In this document: in pieces, positions 17,211 through 24,475 of the stretch | Position numbering within the stretch: the first letter of the stretch is position 1 | Layout: the number at the start of each line of letters is the position of its first letter | NCBI GenBank assembly: GCA_017882445.1 | Contig: JADGPK010000015.1 | Coordinates: forward strand, 1 to 50,389 | Direction of reading: 5' to 3' | Source of the DNA: Solirubrobacteraceae bacterium | GTDB lineage: Bacteria > Actinomycetota > Thermoleophilia > Solirubrobacterales > Solirubrobacteraceae | DNA length: 50,389 bases | Notes under the pieces: generated by a model | What the model saw: only the letters and a program-made list of their open reading frames with translations | Databases searched by the model: none | What the model was told of the DNA's origin: nothing | Program-made: the position numbers and the translations under genes

Positions 17211-17281
17211 GGTGCGGGCCTCCGCCGCCCCGCGGCGACGGCGCGGGCCCAGGTGCGGGCGGTGCGGGCCCGGGTGCGGGC
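17211..17281. repeat. GGTGCGGGC repeat cluster between genes
   Basis: The nonamer GGTGCGGGC occurs at 17211, 17252, 17261 and 17273, with GGGCCC blocks between. It fills the gap between the glutamine amidotransferase stop and the PAP2 start on the minus strand and could fold into GC hairpins. It may be a transcription-attenuating or slippage-prone tract. Confidence 0.4.
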
Positions 17282-17282
17282 C

Positions 17283-18035
17283 CTATTCGCGAGCGAGCGC
17301 AGCGGCCGCCCGCCCGGCCACCTGCGCGGCCGCCTGCACGAACGCTCCGACAACCGAGCTGCCCTCGTCCGCCTCAGGGTGCCACTGCACGCCGAGCACG
17401 AATCGCCTGCCGGGCAGCTCGATCGCCTCGGGCAGATCGTCCATCGTCGAGATGCCGCTCACCACGAGTCCGTCTCCCAGCCGCTCGACGCCCTGATGGT
17501 GATGGGACTTGGTCACGTGCACGACCTCCCCGGCTGCCGCGGCGGCCAGCGAGCCCTCGGTCAGGATCACGTCGTGCTCGGCGCCGGCGAAGGAACCGAC
17601 GACGCGCCGGTGCTCCTGATGGCCGAAGAGGTCGGGCACGTGCTGCACGAGCGTGCCGCCGCGGGCGACGTTGATCAGCTGCATGCCGCGGCAGATGCCC
17701 AGCACCGGCAGGTCGCGCTCGATCGCCGCCCGCGTGAGGGCGATCTCGAAGGCGTCGCGCTCGGGCACCGTGTCCACCGTCTCCGGATGAGCCTCCTGGC
17801 CATAGGAGGCGGGGTCGATGTCCGCGCCCCCGGCGAGCATCAGCCCGTCGATGAGCTCGAGGAGGCGCTCGGGATCCTCGACGAGCCGCTCGTCTGGAGG
17901 GAGCATCAGCGCCACCCCCGAAGCTCGCTGCACGGCGGTCACGTAGTTGAGCGCAAGCAGCGCGGCCGGCTGGTCCCATACGCTCCACCTGGCGCGCTCG
18001 AGCGCTGCGCATATGCCGATCACCGGCCGTCCCAT
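17283..18035 (-). CDS. Peptidase C26 / gamma-glutamyl-GABA hydrolase-like amidotransferase
   Basis: A class I glutamine-amidotransferase fold used to hydrolyse gamma-glutamyl compounds, such as the PuuD step of putrescine use. The nucleophile is Cys115 in VLGICRGMQLINV, and the His-Glu pair is in VQWHPE (219, 221). The AGGADIDPASYG segment near 68-78 is characteristic of the C26 family. At 250 residues it is of usual length. It may act on gamma-glutamylated polyamines or other amides, but neighbours do not specify the substrate. It is divergent from the crotonase gene (18118), with 82 bases between. Confidence 0.82.
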   Translation of the reverse strand: MGRPVIGICAALERARWSVWDQPAALLALNYVTAVQRASGVALMLPPDERLVEDPERLLELIDGLMLAGGADIDPASYGQEAHPETVDTVPERDAFEIALTRAAIERDLPVLGICRGMQLINVARGGTLVQHVPDLFGHQEHRRVVGSFAGAEHDVILTEGSLAAAAAGEVVHVTKSHHHQGVERLGDGLVVSGISTMDDLPEAIELPGRRFVLGVQWHPEADEGSSVVGAFVQAAAQVAGRAAAALARE

Positions 18036-18117
18036 CCCTCACACCATAGGATCAACGCGTTCCGGGCGCCGGCGGACCGCCGAGGACGCCCCGAGCCCGC
18101 GCGATGAGAGGAAACCC

Positions 18118-18930
18118 ATGAGCGAGCCGTACATCCAGCTTGAGACGGTCGACGTGCGCCTACTGGACGGCGCCGCGACCATCGAGCTGAACCGTCCGGA
18201 CACCCTCAACGCCTGGAACGCTCAACTCGGCGCGGACCTGCTCGCGGCGCTGCGCCGTGCCGCGGAGGACGCCGCCGTGCGCGCGATCGTCGTGACCGGC
18301 GCCGGTCGCGCGTTCTCCTCGGGCGCGGACCTGAAGGACTTCAGCGGCGGGGACACGACGCCCGACGGGCGTCCCGACATCTACAGGACGCTCACAGAGC
18401 GCTACCACCCGATCATGCAGGCGATCCGCGAGGTGCCCAAGCCGGTGCTCGCCGCGGTAAACGGGCCCGCCGTCGGCATCGGCTGCTCACTGGCGCTCTG
18501 CTGCGATCTGATCGTCGCGACCGAGAGCGCCTACTTCCTGCTCGCCTTCGTCAACGTCGGGCTCGTGCCCGACGGAGGCTCGTCGTTGTTCCTGCCCACA
18601 CGGGTGGGGATGGCGCGCGCGAGCGAGCTGTCGATGCTCGGGGAGCGGCTGCCGGCGCGGAAGGCCCTCGAATGGGGGCTGATAAACCGCGTAGTCGCCG
18701 ACGGGAGCCTGCTCGAGGAGACCGCCACGCTCGCCGCGCGTCTCGCCGCCGGCCCCACGCGCTCCTACGCGGGAACCAAGCGCCAGCTGAACAACTGGCT
18801 CTACTCGCGCATGGGCGAGCAGCTCGACCTCGAGGCCCAGATCCAGCGAGAGATGGCCGAAAGCGACGACTTTCTGGAGGGTGCGCTGGCCTTCGTCGAG
18901 CGGCGCCCGGCGCGCTTCTCGGGGAGTTAG
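18118..18930 (+). CDS. Enoyl-CoA hydratase/isomerase (crotonase), PaaG-like
   Basis: The crotonase fold binds acyl-CoA and stabilises an enolate. The oxyanion-hole strand GRAFSSGADLKDF is near residue 60-75, then NGPAVGIGCSLALCCD (about 115-130) and LVPDGGSSLFLP. Where classic hydratases have a catalytic Glu in the last motif, this has Asp (GLVPDGG), as in PaaG-type isomerases and related enzymes. So double-bond isomerisation or ring-epoxide isomerisation is at least as likely as simple hydration. The start ATG follows AGAGGAAACCC. Length 270. It is not in an obvious operon with the beta-oxidation pair at 9827-12736. Confidence 0.82.
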   Translation: MSEPYIQLETVDVRLLDGAATIELNRPDTLNAWNAQLGADLLAALRRAAEDAAVRAIVVTGAGRAFSSGADLKDFSGGDTTPDGRPDIYRTLTERYHPIMQAIREVPKPVLAAVNGPAVGIGCSLALCCDLIVATESAYFLLAFVNVGLVPDGGSSLFLPTRVGMARASELSMLGERLPARKALEWGLINRVVADGSLLEETATLAARLAAGPTRSYAGTKRQLNNWLYSRMGEQLDLEAQIQREMAESDDFLEGALAFVERRPARFSGS

Positions 18931-18993
18931 CGGGCTCGTGGCAAACGTCATCAAAGCGCGTCCCGCCCAGGGCTGAATAGAATCCCCGCCGCC

Positions 18994-19833
18994 TTGGGCC
19001 ATCTGACCAACTCAACGCTCGCCTTCTTCTCCCCGCTGTCGGGCGGCTCGCCGAACGCCAACCAGATCGGCAACCTCTACAAGATCACGCTGTACATCGC
19101 GCTCGTGATCTTCATCGCGGTCGAGGGCGCCCTGCTGTACGCGCTGATCAAGTTCCGCGCGCGCAAGGGCGCCGTGGCAGCGCAGATCCGCGGCAACACG
19201 CGCCTGGAGGTCGGCTGGACGGTCGGGGCGGGGGTGATCCTCGTGGCTCTCGCGGTGCTCACGTTCGCCAAGCTCGGCTCGATCCAGGATCCGTCCAACT
19301 CGAACGCCAACGGCGATGCGCTGGCCAGTCAGAGCGGCCTGCTGTACGCGAGCACCGAGCGCAAGCTCCCCCCCAACGGCAAGTCGCTGAACATCTCGGT
19401 GATCGGCCGCCAGTTCCTCTGGCAGTTCGTCTACCCCGGTCAGACCGAATCGGACGGCCTCGGCGCGCCGTACTCCTACGAGCAGATGGTCGTGCCGACC
19501 AACACGACGGTCACGCTGGACATCGTGTCCGCGGATGTTGTGCACTCCTGGTGGATCCCCGAACTGGGCGGCAAGTTCCAGGCGGTGCCCGGTTACCACA
19601 GCTACACCTGGTTCAAGGTCAGCAAGCCGGGCCTCTACCGCGGACAGTGCGCCCTCCTGTGCGGCCGCGGCCACGCGCGCATGATCGCGGCCGTCAAGGC
19701 CGTCCCGCCGGCCCAGTTCGACGCCTGGCTGGCGAACCAGAAGCTGATGATCGCCGAAGCCAACGCCGCGGCGCAGGCTGCGCGCGCCAAATTGAACACG
19801 CAGACCGGCGCCGGCCAGGTCGAAAATCCCTAG
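18994..19833 (+). CDS. ctaC: Cytochrome c oxidase subunit II (first set)
   Basis: Subunit II receives electrons from cytochrome c through the binuclear CuA centre. Two N-terminal membrane helices (about 29-50 and 73-92) precede an external domain with CuA ligands: the His of VVHSWW, then the CALLCGRGHARM motif (C-x3-C-x3-H-x2-M). At 279 residues it lacks any fused cytochrome c. The TTG start at 18994 is favoured because only CTG is possible earlier after an in-frame stop. A TAGAAT hexamer lies ten bases before it. No signal peptide is obvious; the first helix may serve. It begins the ctaC-ctaD-ctaB run. Confidence 0.9.
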   Translation: MGHLTNSTLAFFSPLSGGSPNANQIGNLYKITLYIALVIFIAVEGALLYALIKFRARKGAVAAQIRGNTRLEVGWTVGAGVILVALAVLTFAKLGSIQDPSNSNANGDALASQSGLLYASTERKLPPNGKSLNISVIGRQFLWQFVYPGQTESDGLGAPYSYEQMVVPTNTTVTLDIVSADVVHSWWIPELGGKFQAVPGYHSYTWFKVSKPGLYRGQCALLCGRGHARMIAAVKAVPPAQFDAWLANQKLMIAEANAAAQAARAKLNTQTGAGQVENP

Positions 19834-19857
19834 GACATCGAGGAGACCAGCGCACCA

Positions 19858-21561
19858 ATGGCCACCTACGTAGCCCCGATCCCCCAGGTGAGCGCCAGCC
19901 GCGCCGAGCGCGAGGCGCGCGGCTGGACGAGCTGGATCACCACCACCGACCACAAGCGGATCGGGATCATGTACATGGTCACGACGTTCGTGTTCTTCTG
20001 CCTGGGCGGCGTCGAGGCCCTGATGATCCGCCTGCAGCTGGGCGCGCCGAACAACACGCTCGTCACTCCCCAGACCTACAACCAGCTGTTCACGATGCAT
20101 GGGACGACGATGATCTTCCTGTTCGTCGTGCCGATGATGGCGGGGTTGGCCAACTACTTCGTCCCGCTGATGGTGGGTGCGCGGGACATGGCCTATCCGC
20201 GGCTGAACGCATTGTCGTTCTGGCTCCTGTTGGCCGGAGGCATCGTGTTCTACGCCTCGGTCTTCTGGAACCCGCCGGAAGCCGGCTGGACGAGCTACGT
20301 GCCGTTGTCGAGCTCCACGTACTCCCCGAGCGGCGGACAGGACGCCTGGATCTACCTCATCCACCTCACCGGCCTCTCCTCGATCCTCGGGGCGGTCAAC
20401 TTCTACGCGACGATCGCCAACATGCGCGCGCGCGGCATGAGCTGGGGCCGGCTGCCCCTGTTCGTATGGGCGATCCTCACCTACTCGGTGTTGATCATAT
20501 TCGCGATGCCGGTGATCGCGGCGGCGGTGACGATGCTGCTCACCGACCGTCACTTCGGCACCCACTTCTTCGATCAGGCGAACGGCGGCTCGCCGCTCTT
20601 GTGGCAGAACCTGTTCTGGTTCTTTGGGCACCCCGAGGTCTACATCATGGTCCTCCCGGGCTTCGGCCTGGTGTCCGAGATCCTGCCGGTGTTCGCGCGC
20701 AAGCCGATCTTCGGCTACAAGGCCATCGCGGCTTCGACGGTGGCGATCGCCTTCCTCGGCTTGCTCACGTGGGCGCACCACATGTTCACGGCGCCGATAC
20801 CCGAGGTGATCCTGGTGTTCGTGATGTTCAGCTCGTTCCTGATCGCGGTGCCCACGGGCGTCAAGATGCTCAACTGGATCGCGACCCTGTGGCGCGGGAC
20901 GATCGAGTTCAAGACGCCGCTGCTGTTCTGCGCCGGCTTCATCGCGCTGTTCCTGATCGGGGGCATCTCCGGTGTCTTCCTCGCCATCTTCCCCGTCGAC
21001 TGGCAGCTCAACGAAACGTACTTCGTGGTGGCCCATATCCACTTCGTGCTGATGGGCGGCTCGGTGTTCACGATCTTCGCGGCGATCTACTACTGGTTCC
21101 CGAAGATGACCGGGCGCATGCTCAGCGAGGGCCTCGGTAAGCTCAGCTTCTACCTCATGTTCGTCGGCTTCCTGACGACCTTTCTGATCCAGCACGTGAT
21201 GGGCCTCGACGGCATGCCGCGACGCATCTACGAGTACGACAACGTCGGCAACCTGGCTCTCTACAACGCGATCTCGACAATCGGCTCCTTCATCCTCGCC
21301 AGCGGCGTGATCGTCACGATCGTGAACGTCGCGCGCAGTCTCAAGGTGGGCGTGATCGCCGGGCCGGATCCATGGATGGCGAACACGCTCGAGTGGTTCA
21401 CGACGTCGCCGCCGCCGGAGAACAACTTCGACGTCGTTCCGCTCGTACGGTCGGCCGAGCCAATGAAGGACATTCGCCGCGAGGTCGAGCGGCGCAGCGC
21501 CGGCGGGCGGGCGACGGGTGGGGTGACCGTTCCGAGTGGAGCCACCCAGGTGGGTGTGTAG
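19858..21561 (+). CDS. ctaD: Cytochrome c oxidase subunit I (first set, A1-type)
   Basis: The catalytic subunit carries low-spin heme a and the heme a3-CuB centre that reduces oxygen. Visible ligands include His81 (TMHGTTMIF), the FGHPEVYIM block with His258, Glu260 and Tyr262 (cross-linked His-Tyr and D-channel glutamate), His307-His308 (WAHHMF), and the C-terminal HIHFVLMGG. The D-channel entrance ARDMAYPRLN has Asp110, and PTGVKMLNW gives the K-channel Lys. HPEV marks an A1-type enzyme. At 567 residues it has a normal length. It follows ctaC by 24 bases. Its own subunit III is not in this cluster, so it may share ctaE at 27256. Confidence 0.93.
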   Translation: MATYVAPIPQVSASRAEREARGWTSWITTTDHKRIGIMYMVTTFVFFCLGGVEALMIRLQLGAPNNTLVTPQTYNQLFTMHGTTMIFLFVVPMMAGLANYFVPLMVGARDMAYPRLNALSFWLLLAGGIVFYASVFWNPPEAGWTSYVPLSSSTYSPSGGQDAWIYLIHLTGLSSILGAVNFYATIANMRARGMSWGRLPLFVWAILTYSVLIIFAMPVIAAAVTMLLTDRHFGTHFFDQANGGSPLLWQNLFWFFGHPEVYIMVLPGFGLVSEILPVFARKPIFGYKAIAASTVAIAFLGLLTWAHHMFTAPIPEVILVFVMFSSFLIAVPTGVKMLNWIATLWRGTIEFKTPLLFCAGFIALFLIGGISGVFLAIFPVDWQLNETYFVVAHIHFVLMGGSVFTIFAAIYYWFPKMTGRMLSEGLGKLSFYLMFVGFLTTFLIQHVMGLDGMPRRIYEYDNVGNLALYNAISTIGSFILASGVIVTIVNVARSLKVGVIAGPDPWMANTLEWFTTSPPPENNFDVVPLVRSAEPMKDIRREVERRSAGGRATGGVTVPSGATQVGV

Positions 21562-21564
21562 TAG

Positions 21565-22488
21565 ATGAGCCTCACGCAGCGCACAGGCGTCGCTGAAGCC
21601 ATCCAGGCGCCGGGCCTCGGGCTGGCGCCCCGCACCCGTCAACTGCTTGGCGACTACCTCGAGCTGACCAAGCCGAAGGTCCAGTCGCTGCTGCTGCTGA
21701 CGACGATCGCGACGATGTACGTGGCCGGCGACCCCTCACCGCTGCTGGTCGCGCTGACGTGCCTCGGCGGCTATCTGTCGGCCGGCGGCGCGGGGGCCGT
21801 GAACCATTGGTTCGACCGGGACATCGACGCCCGCATGGCGCGCACCGCCAACCGCCCGGTCCCCGCCGGGCGCGTCTCTCCGCGGGCAGCGCTGACCTTC
21901 GGCTGCACACTCGCCCTCCTGTCATTGGTGGAGCTCTCGCTGACGGTCAACCCGCTCGCCGCGGGACTGTCCTTTGCGGGCTTCCTCGGCTATGTGTTCG
22001 TCTACACCATCTGGCTGAAGCGGCGCACGCCGCAGAACATCGTGATCGGCGGCGCGGCCGGCGCTGTGCCCCCGCTGGTCGGCTGGGCGGCGGTCACGGG
22101 CTCGGTGAGCGGCACGGCGGTGATGCTGTTCTTCATCGTGTTCTTCTGGACCCCACCCCACTTCTGGGCGCTGTCGCTGCTGATGAAGGAGGAGTACGGC
22201 AAGGTGGGCGTGCCGATGCTCCCTGTGGTGCGGGGCGAGAAGGAGACCCGCAGGCAGATCCTGCTCTACTCGACACTCCTCTACGCGGTCACCCAGCTGC
22301 CCTTCTGCGCGGGCGGCTTCGGCGCCATCTATCTCGTGGCCTCGCTCGTGCTCGGGCTCGGCTTCATCGCGGGCGCCGTGCTTCTCTACCGCCGCGCGGA
22401 CCGCCGCTCGGCGCTGAGGCTCTACCTCTTCTCGCTCGCCTATCTCGCGCTGCTGTTCTGCGCGATGGTCGCGGACACCCATCTATAG
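21565..22488 (+). CDS. ctaB: Heme O synthase (protoheme IX farnesyltransferase)
   Basis: It attaches a farnesyl group to heme b to make heme O, the precursor of heme A for the oxidases. It is a UbiA-family membrane protein with about nine spans. The prenyl-diphosphate-binding motif is in VNHWFDRDIDARMARTANRP (N-x3-D-x3-D) near residues 80-99, and the second aspartate-rich loop is replaced by KEEYGKVGVPMLPVV, as in CtaB proteins. At 307 residues it is complete. ATG 21565 starts one codon after the ctaD stop, which argues for one transcript. Heme A synthase (ctaA) is not in the window. Confidence 0.92.
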   Translation: MSLTQRTGVAEAIQAPGLGLAPRTRQLLGDYLELTKPKVQSLLLLTTIATMYVAGDPSPLLVALTCLGGYLSAGGAGAVNHWFDRDIDARMARTANRPVPAGRVSPRAALTFGCTLALLSLVELSLTVNPLAAGLSFAGFLGYVFVYTIWLKRRTPQNIVIGGAAGAVPPLVGWAAVTGSVSGTAVMLFFIVFFWTPPHFWALSLLMKEEYGKVGVPMLPVVRGEKETRRQILLYSTLLYAVTQLPFCAGGFGAIYLVASLVLGLGFIAGAVLLYRRADRRSALRLYLFSLAYLALLFCAMVADTHL

Positions 22489-22503
22489 AATGCGGGCCTC
22501 AAG

Positions 22504-22617
22504 ATGACGACTCGACGCCTCGCACGCAAGAACATCCGCACCGGGATGATCGTGTGCGCGATCTGCATGTTCATGTTCGGCATCACGTTCGTGGTGGCCG
22601 CCGTGTACGTCTCATGA
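22504..22617 (+). CDS. 37-residue single-span membrane peptide in oxidase cluster
   Basis: The frame ATG 22504 to TGA 22617 encodes a basic N-terminus (MTTRRLARKNIRTG) followed by one hydrophobic helix (MIVCAICMFMFGITFVVAAV) and YVS. This is an inside-positive single-span peptide. Its stop overlaps the next start (ATGA), so it is translationally coupled within the oxidase operon. Bacterial oxidases are known to have tiny single-helix subunits; this may be one, or an assembly factor. No Shine-Dalgarno is obvious, and the ctaB stop lies 15 bases upstream. I know no named family for it. Confidence 0.6.
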   Translation: MTTRRLARKNIRTGMIVCAICMFMFGITFVVAAVYVS

Positions 22618-22850
22618 GCCCGCTCGAGCCCGAGGTTCCGCCCGCCGGCGAGGAGATCCACCTCTCCGGGCCGAGTATCCTCCCGCTGCTGACAGCGCTG
22701 GGGATCACACTCGCGCTGGTGGGTATGACGACGTTCATCGAGTTCACGGTCGTCGGCGCGCTCCTGACGATCGGCTGCGTCGTGCGCTGGATCAAAGACA
22801 CGCGGCGCGAAGTCGACGAGCTCCCGCTCGAAGCCCACCAAGAGCGCTAG
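22614..22850 (+). CDS. Small two-span membrane protein, oxidase subunit IV-like
   Basis: A 78-residue protein with a soluble acidic N-terminus (MSPLEPEVPPAGEEIHLSG), two hydrophobic segments (about 22-39 and 42-58) and a charged tail (RWIKDTRREVDELPLE). Position directly after ctaB and the 37-residue peptide, with ATGA overlap, points to a small cytochrome oxidase subunit like the actinobacterial subunit IV. Sequence conservation of that subunit is low, so the identification rests on size, topology and context. A perfect 12-bp hairpin follows 37 bases after its stop, ending the operon. Confidence 0.6.
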   Translation: MSPLEPEVPPAGEEIHLSGPSILPLLTALGITLALVGMTTFIEFTVVGALLTIGCVVRWIKDTRREVDELPLEAHQER

Positions 22851-22887
22851 CGCCGCTCAGCGCCGGGCACGGCGCCACCGGCCCCCC

Positions 22888-22916
22888 GGGGATCGCGGCT
22901 AGAGGCCGCGATCCCC
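22888..22916 (+). terminator. GC-rich hairpin after the first oxidase operon
   Basis: GGGGATCGCGGC and GCCGCGATCCCC form a perfect 12-bp stem around the loop TAGAG. No T-tract follows, so it may work as a structure-only or factor-assisted end, or protect the 3' end. Confidence 0.55.
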
Positions 22917-22972
22917 CCCGCCGCGGCGCGGCGGGCGCGGTCCCCGACCGCACCCGCTCGCCGCGGTGAAAT

Positions 22973-23001
22973 GGCACGCCTGCTCCCCCCGCAGGCGTGC
23001 C
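22973..23001 (-). terminator. Hairpin after the CBS-domain gene
   Basis: On the minus strand GGCACGCCTGC and GCAGGCGTGCC form a perfect 11-bp stem with a seven-base G-rich loop, followed by ATTTCA. It starts seven bases past the CBS gene stop and so probably ends that transcript. Confidence 0.6.
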
Positions 23002-23007
23002 ACCCCC

Positions 23008-23421
23008 TCACCCCACGGCCGCACTGGCTGGTATCGGGCACGTCGCCCCATCATCGGTCCAGCAGCGAACGACGTCGCGAACCGAGAGGATGCCGACCGT
23101 CTCTCCCCTGTCGAGAACGATCAGGTGGCGAAAGCCCCCATGCACCATTGCCGCCGCAGCCTCCTCGAGCGACCAGTCGGGCGCGGCGAACACGACGTCG
23201 CTCGTCAGATGGTCGGCCACAGACTCACGATCGGGGTCCTGACCGGCTCCCACCGAGATGAGGATGTCCCGCTCGGTGATGATCCCCGGGCCGGGCGCGT
23301 CGGGATCCATCACGACAGCGGCGCCCACCTGCCGTTGGGACATCAGCCGCGCAACGGCTCGCAGCGTGTGATCGGGCCCCACCGTGAGGACCATCCGAGT
23401 CATGCCTTCGTGAACGTGCAT
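23008..23421 (-). CDS. CBS-domain pair protein
   Basis: A 137-residue protein made almost wholly of two CBS domains: TRMVLTVGPDHTLRAVARLM to GIITERDILISV, and TSDVVFAAPDWSLEEAAAAM to GILSVRDVVRCW. Such tandem pairs bind adenosine nucleotides and act as energy or redox sensors. No output domain is attached. It sits between the two oxidase gene sets on the opposite strand, divergent from the second set, so a regulatory link to respiration is possible but unproven. The ATG is MHVHEG. The promoter must lie in the 186-bp region shared with the second set. Confidence 0.85.
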   Translation of the reverse strand: MHVHEGMTRMVLTVGPDHTLRAVARLMSQRQVGAAVVMDPDAPGPGIITERDILISVGAGQDPDRESVADHLTSDVVFAAPDWSLEEAAAAMVHGGFRHLIVLDRGETVGILSVRDVVRCWTDDGATCPIPASAAVG

Positions 23422-23607
23422 ACCTTGCCCTTTGGCTCTCGCTCAAATCCCTTTCCCGCTTCGGCAGCGCTGCCCGCCCTCAGCATTCAGCCACGCGGGA
23501 AACCGCTCTTCAACGGGTTAGCAACTATTGCCTCAATCTAGTGGTTGAAGGCGCCAACGTCAAGGTCCCGGCGATCCGGGGACGGAGGCATTAGGATCAC
23601 GCTCCGC

Positions 23608-23667
23608 ATGAACAGGATCGCCGCAGAGAACTTCCCCGCACGCGCCGGAGCCGCCGCCCGTGACTAG
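23608..23667 (+). CDS. Possible 19-codon leader ORF before second ctaC
   Basis: ATG 23608 opens MNRIAAENFPARAG and stops at TAG 23665-23667, overlapping the GTG start of the second ctaC by eight bases in another frame. A TAGGAT hexamer ends ten bases upstream, so it could be the first thing translated on the transcript and couple translation into ctaC. It is a weak case: short and without homology. Confidence 0.22.
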   Translation: MNRIAAENFPARAGAAARD

Positions 23668-24436
23668 TCGGCGCTCACTCGCCTTGGCGTCTGTGGCGGC
23701 CGTCGTCGCCGTGGCGATCGCCGTCGCGATCAGCTTCTGGATCCACTGGTTCCCGGCGCAGGCCACCACCCAGGCGCAGAACACCGACCGCCTCTACCAC
23801 GTTCTCGTACTGGCCTCGATCCCGATCTTCGTGCTCGTGGTCACGGTGATCCTCTACTCGGTCTGGCAGTTCCGCATGAAGCCGGGCGAGGAGCTCAAGG
23901 ATGGTCCCCCGATCCACGGGAACACGCGTCTGGAGGTCTTCTGGACGGCCATCCCCACGGTCCTCCTGCTGGGGATCGTTGGCTACTCGTTCGTCGTGCT
24001 GCGCAACAACGAGAAGAAGCCGGCCCGGGAGATCCAGATCGGGGTCACCGCCCAGCAGTTCGCCTGGACCTACCAGTACCCGCCGTCGGTGACCGGCGGT
24101 GCGCCGCTCAACAGCACCCAGCTGTACGTCCCGAAGGGCGAATCGGTCGAGTTCAGCCTGCGCAGCAAGGACGTCATCCACGCCTTCTGGATCCCAGCCT
24201 TTCGCGTGCAGGAGGACGTCGTGCCCGGCATCACCACGCACTGGCGCGCTACGCCCATCCGGCTCGGCTCCTATCCCGTGGTCTGCAACCTGCTGTGTGG
24301 ACTGGGCCACTCGCTGATGCGATCGACGGTCCACGTCGTGACGCCCGCTCAGTTCCACGCCTGGATCACAAGCCAGCAGAGCGCCGCCGCGAGCGGCGCC
24401 GGCGGCCTCTCCACAACCGGCGCTGCTACGGGATAG
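23660..24436 (+). CDS. ctaC: Cytochrome c oxidase subunit II (second set)
   Basis: It has two membrane helices (about 8-28 and 48-67) and the external CuA domain with the His of DVIHAFWIP and the full ligand run CNLLCGLGHSLM (C-x3-C-x3-H-x2-M). At 258 residues it has no fused heme domain. The first helix could be a cleaved signal. The sequence is clearly different from the subunit II at 18994, so the set is a second oxidase and not a recent duplicate. The GTG start overlaps a possible leader ORF; no strong Shine-Dalgarno is present. It is followed after 39 bases by a long subunit I. Confidence 0.9.
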   Translation: MTSRRSLALASVAAVVAVAIAVAISFWIHWFPAQATTQAQNTDRLYHVLVLASIPIFVLVVTVILYSVWQFRMKPGEELKDGPPIHGNTRLEVFWTAIPTVLLLGIVGYSFVVLRNNEKKPAREIQIGVTAQQFAWTYQYPPSVTGGAPLNSTQLYVPKGESVEFSLRSKDVIHAFWIPAFRVQEDVVPGITTHWRATPIRLGSYPVVCNLLCGLGHSLMRSTVHVVTPAQFHAWITSQQSAAASGAGGLSTTGAATG

Positions 24437-24475
24437 TGTGCCCCAGGCGATGACCGGTCCAGAGGAGACATTCTG

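Noticed and set aside
16248-18107. 619-codon plus-strand frame
   Set aside because: It overlaps the PAP2 and amidotransferase genes in reverse and has no recognisable motif.
19012-21642. 876-codon minus-strand frame across the first oxidase genes
   Set aside because: Antisense shadow of ctaC and ctaD, rich in His/Arg/Asp/Glu as expected from reversed membrane-protein codons.
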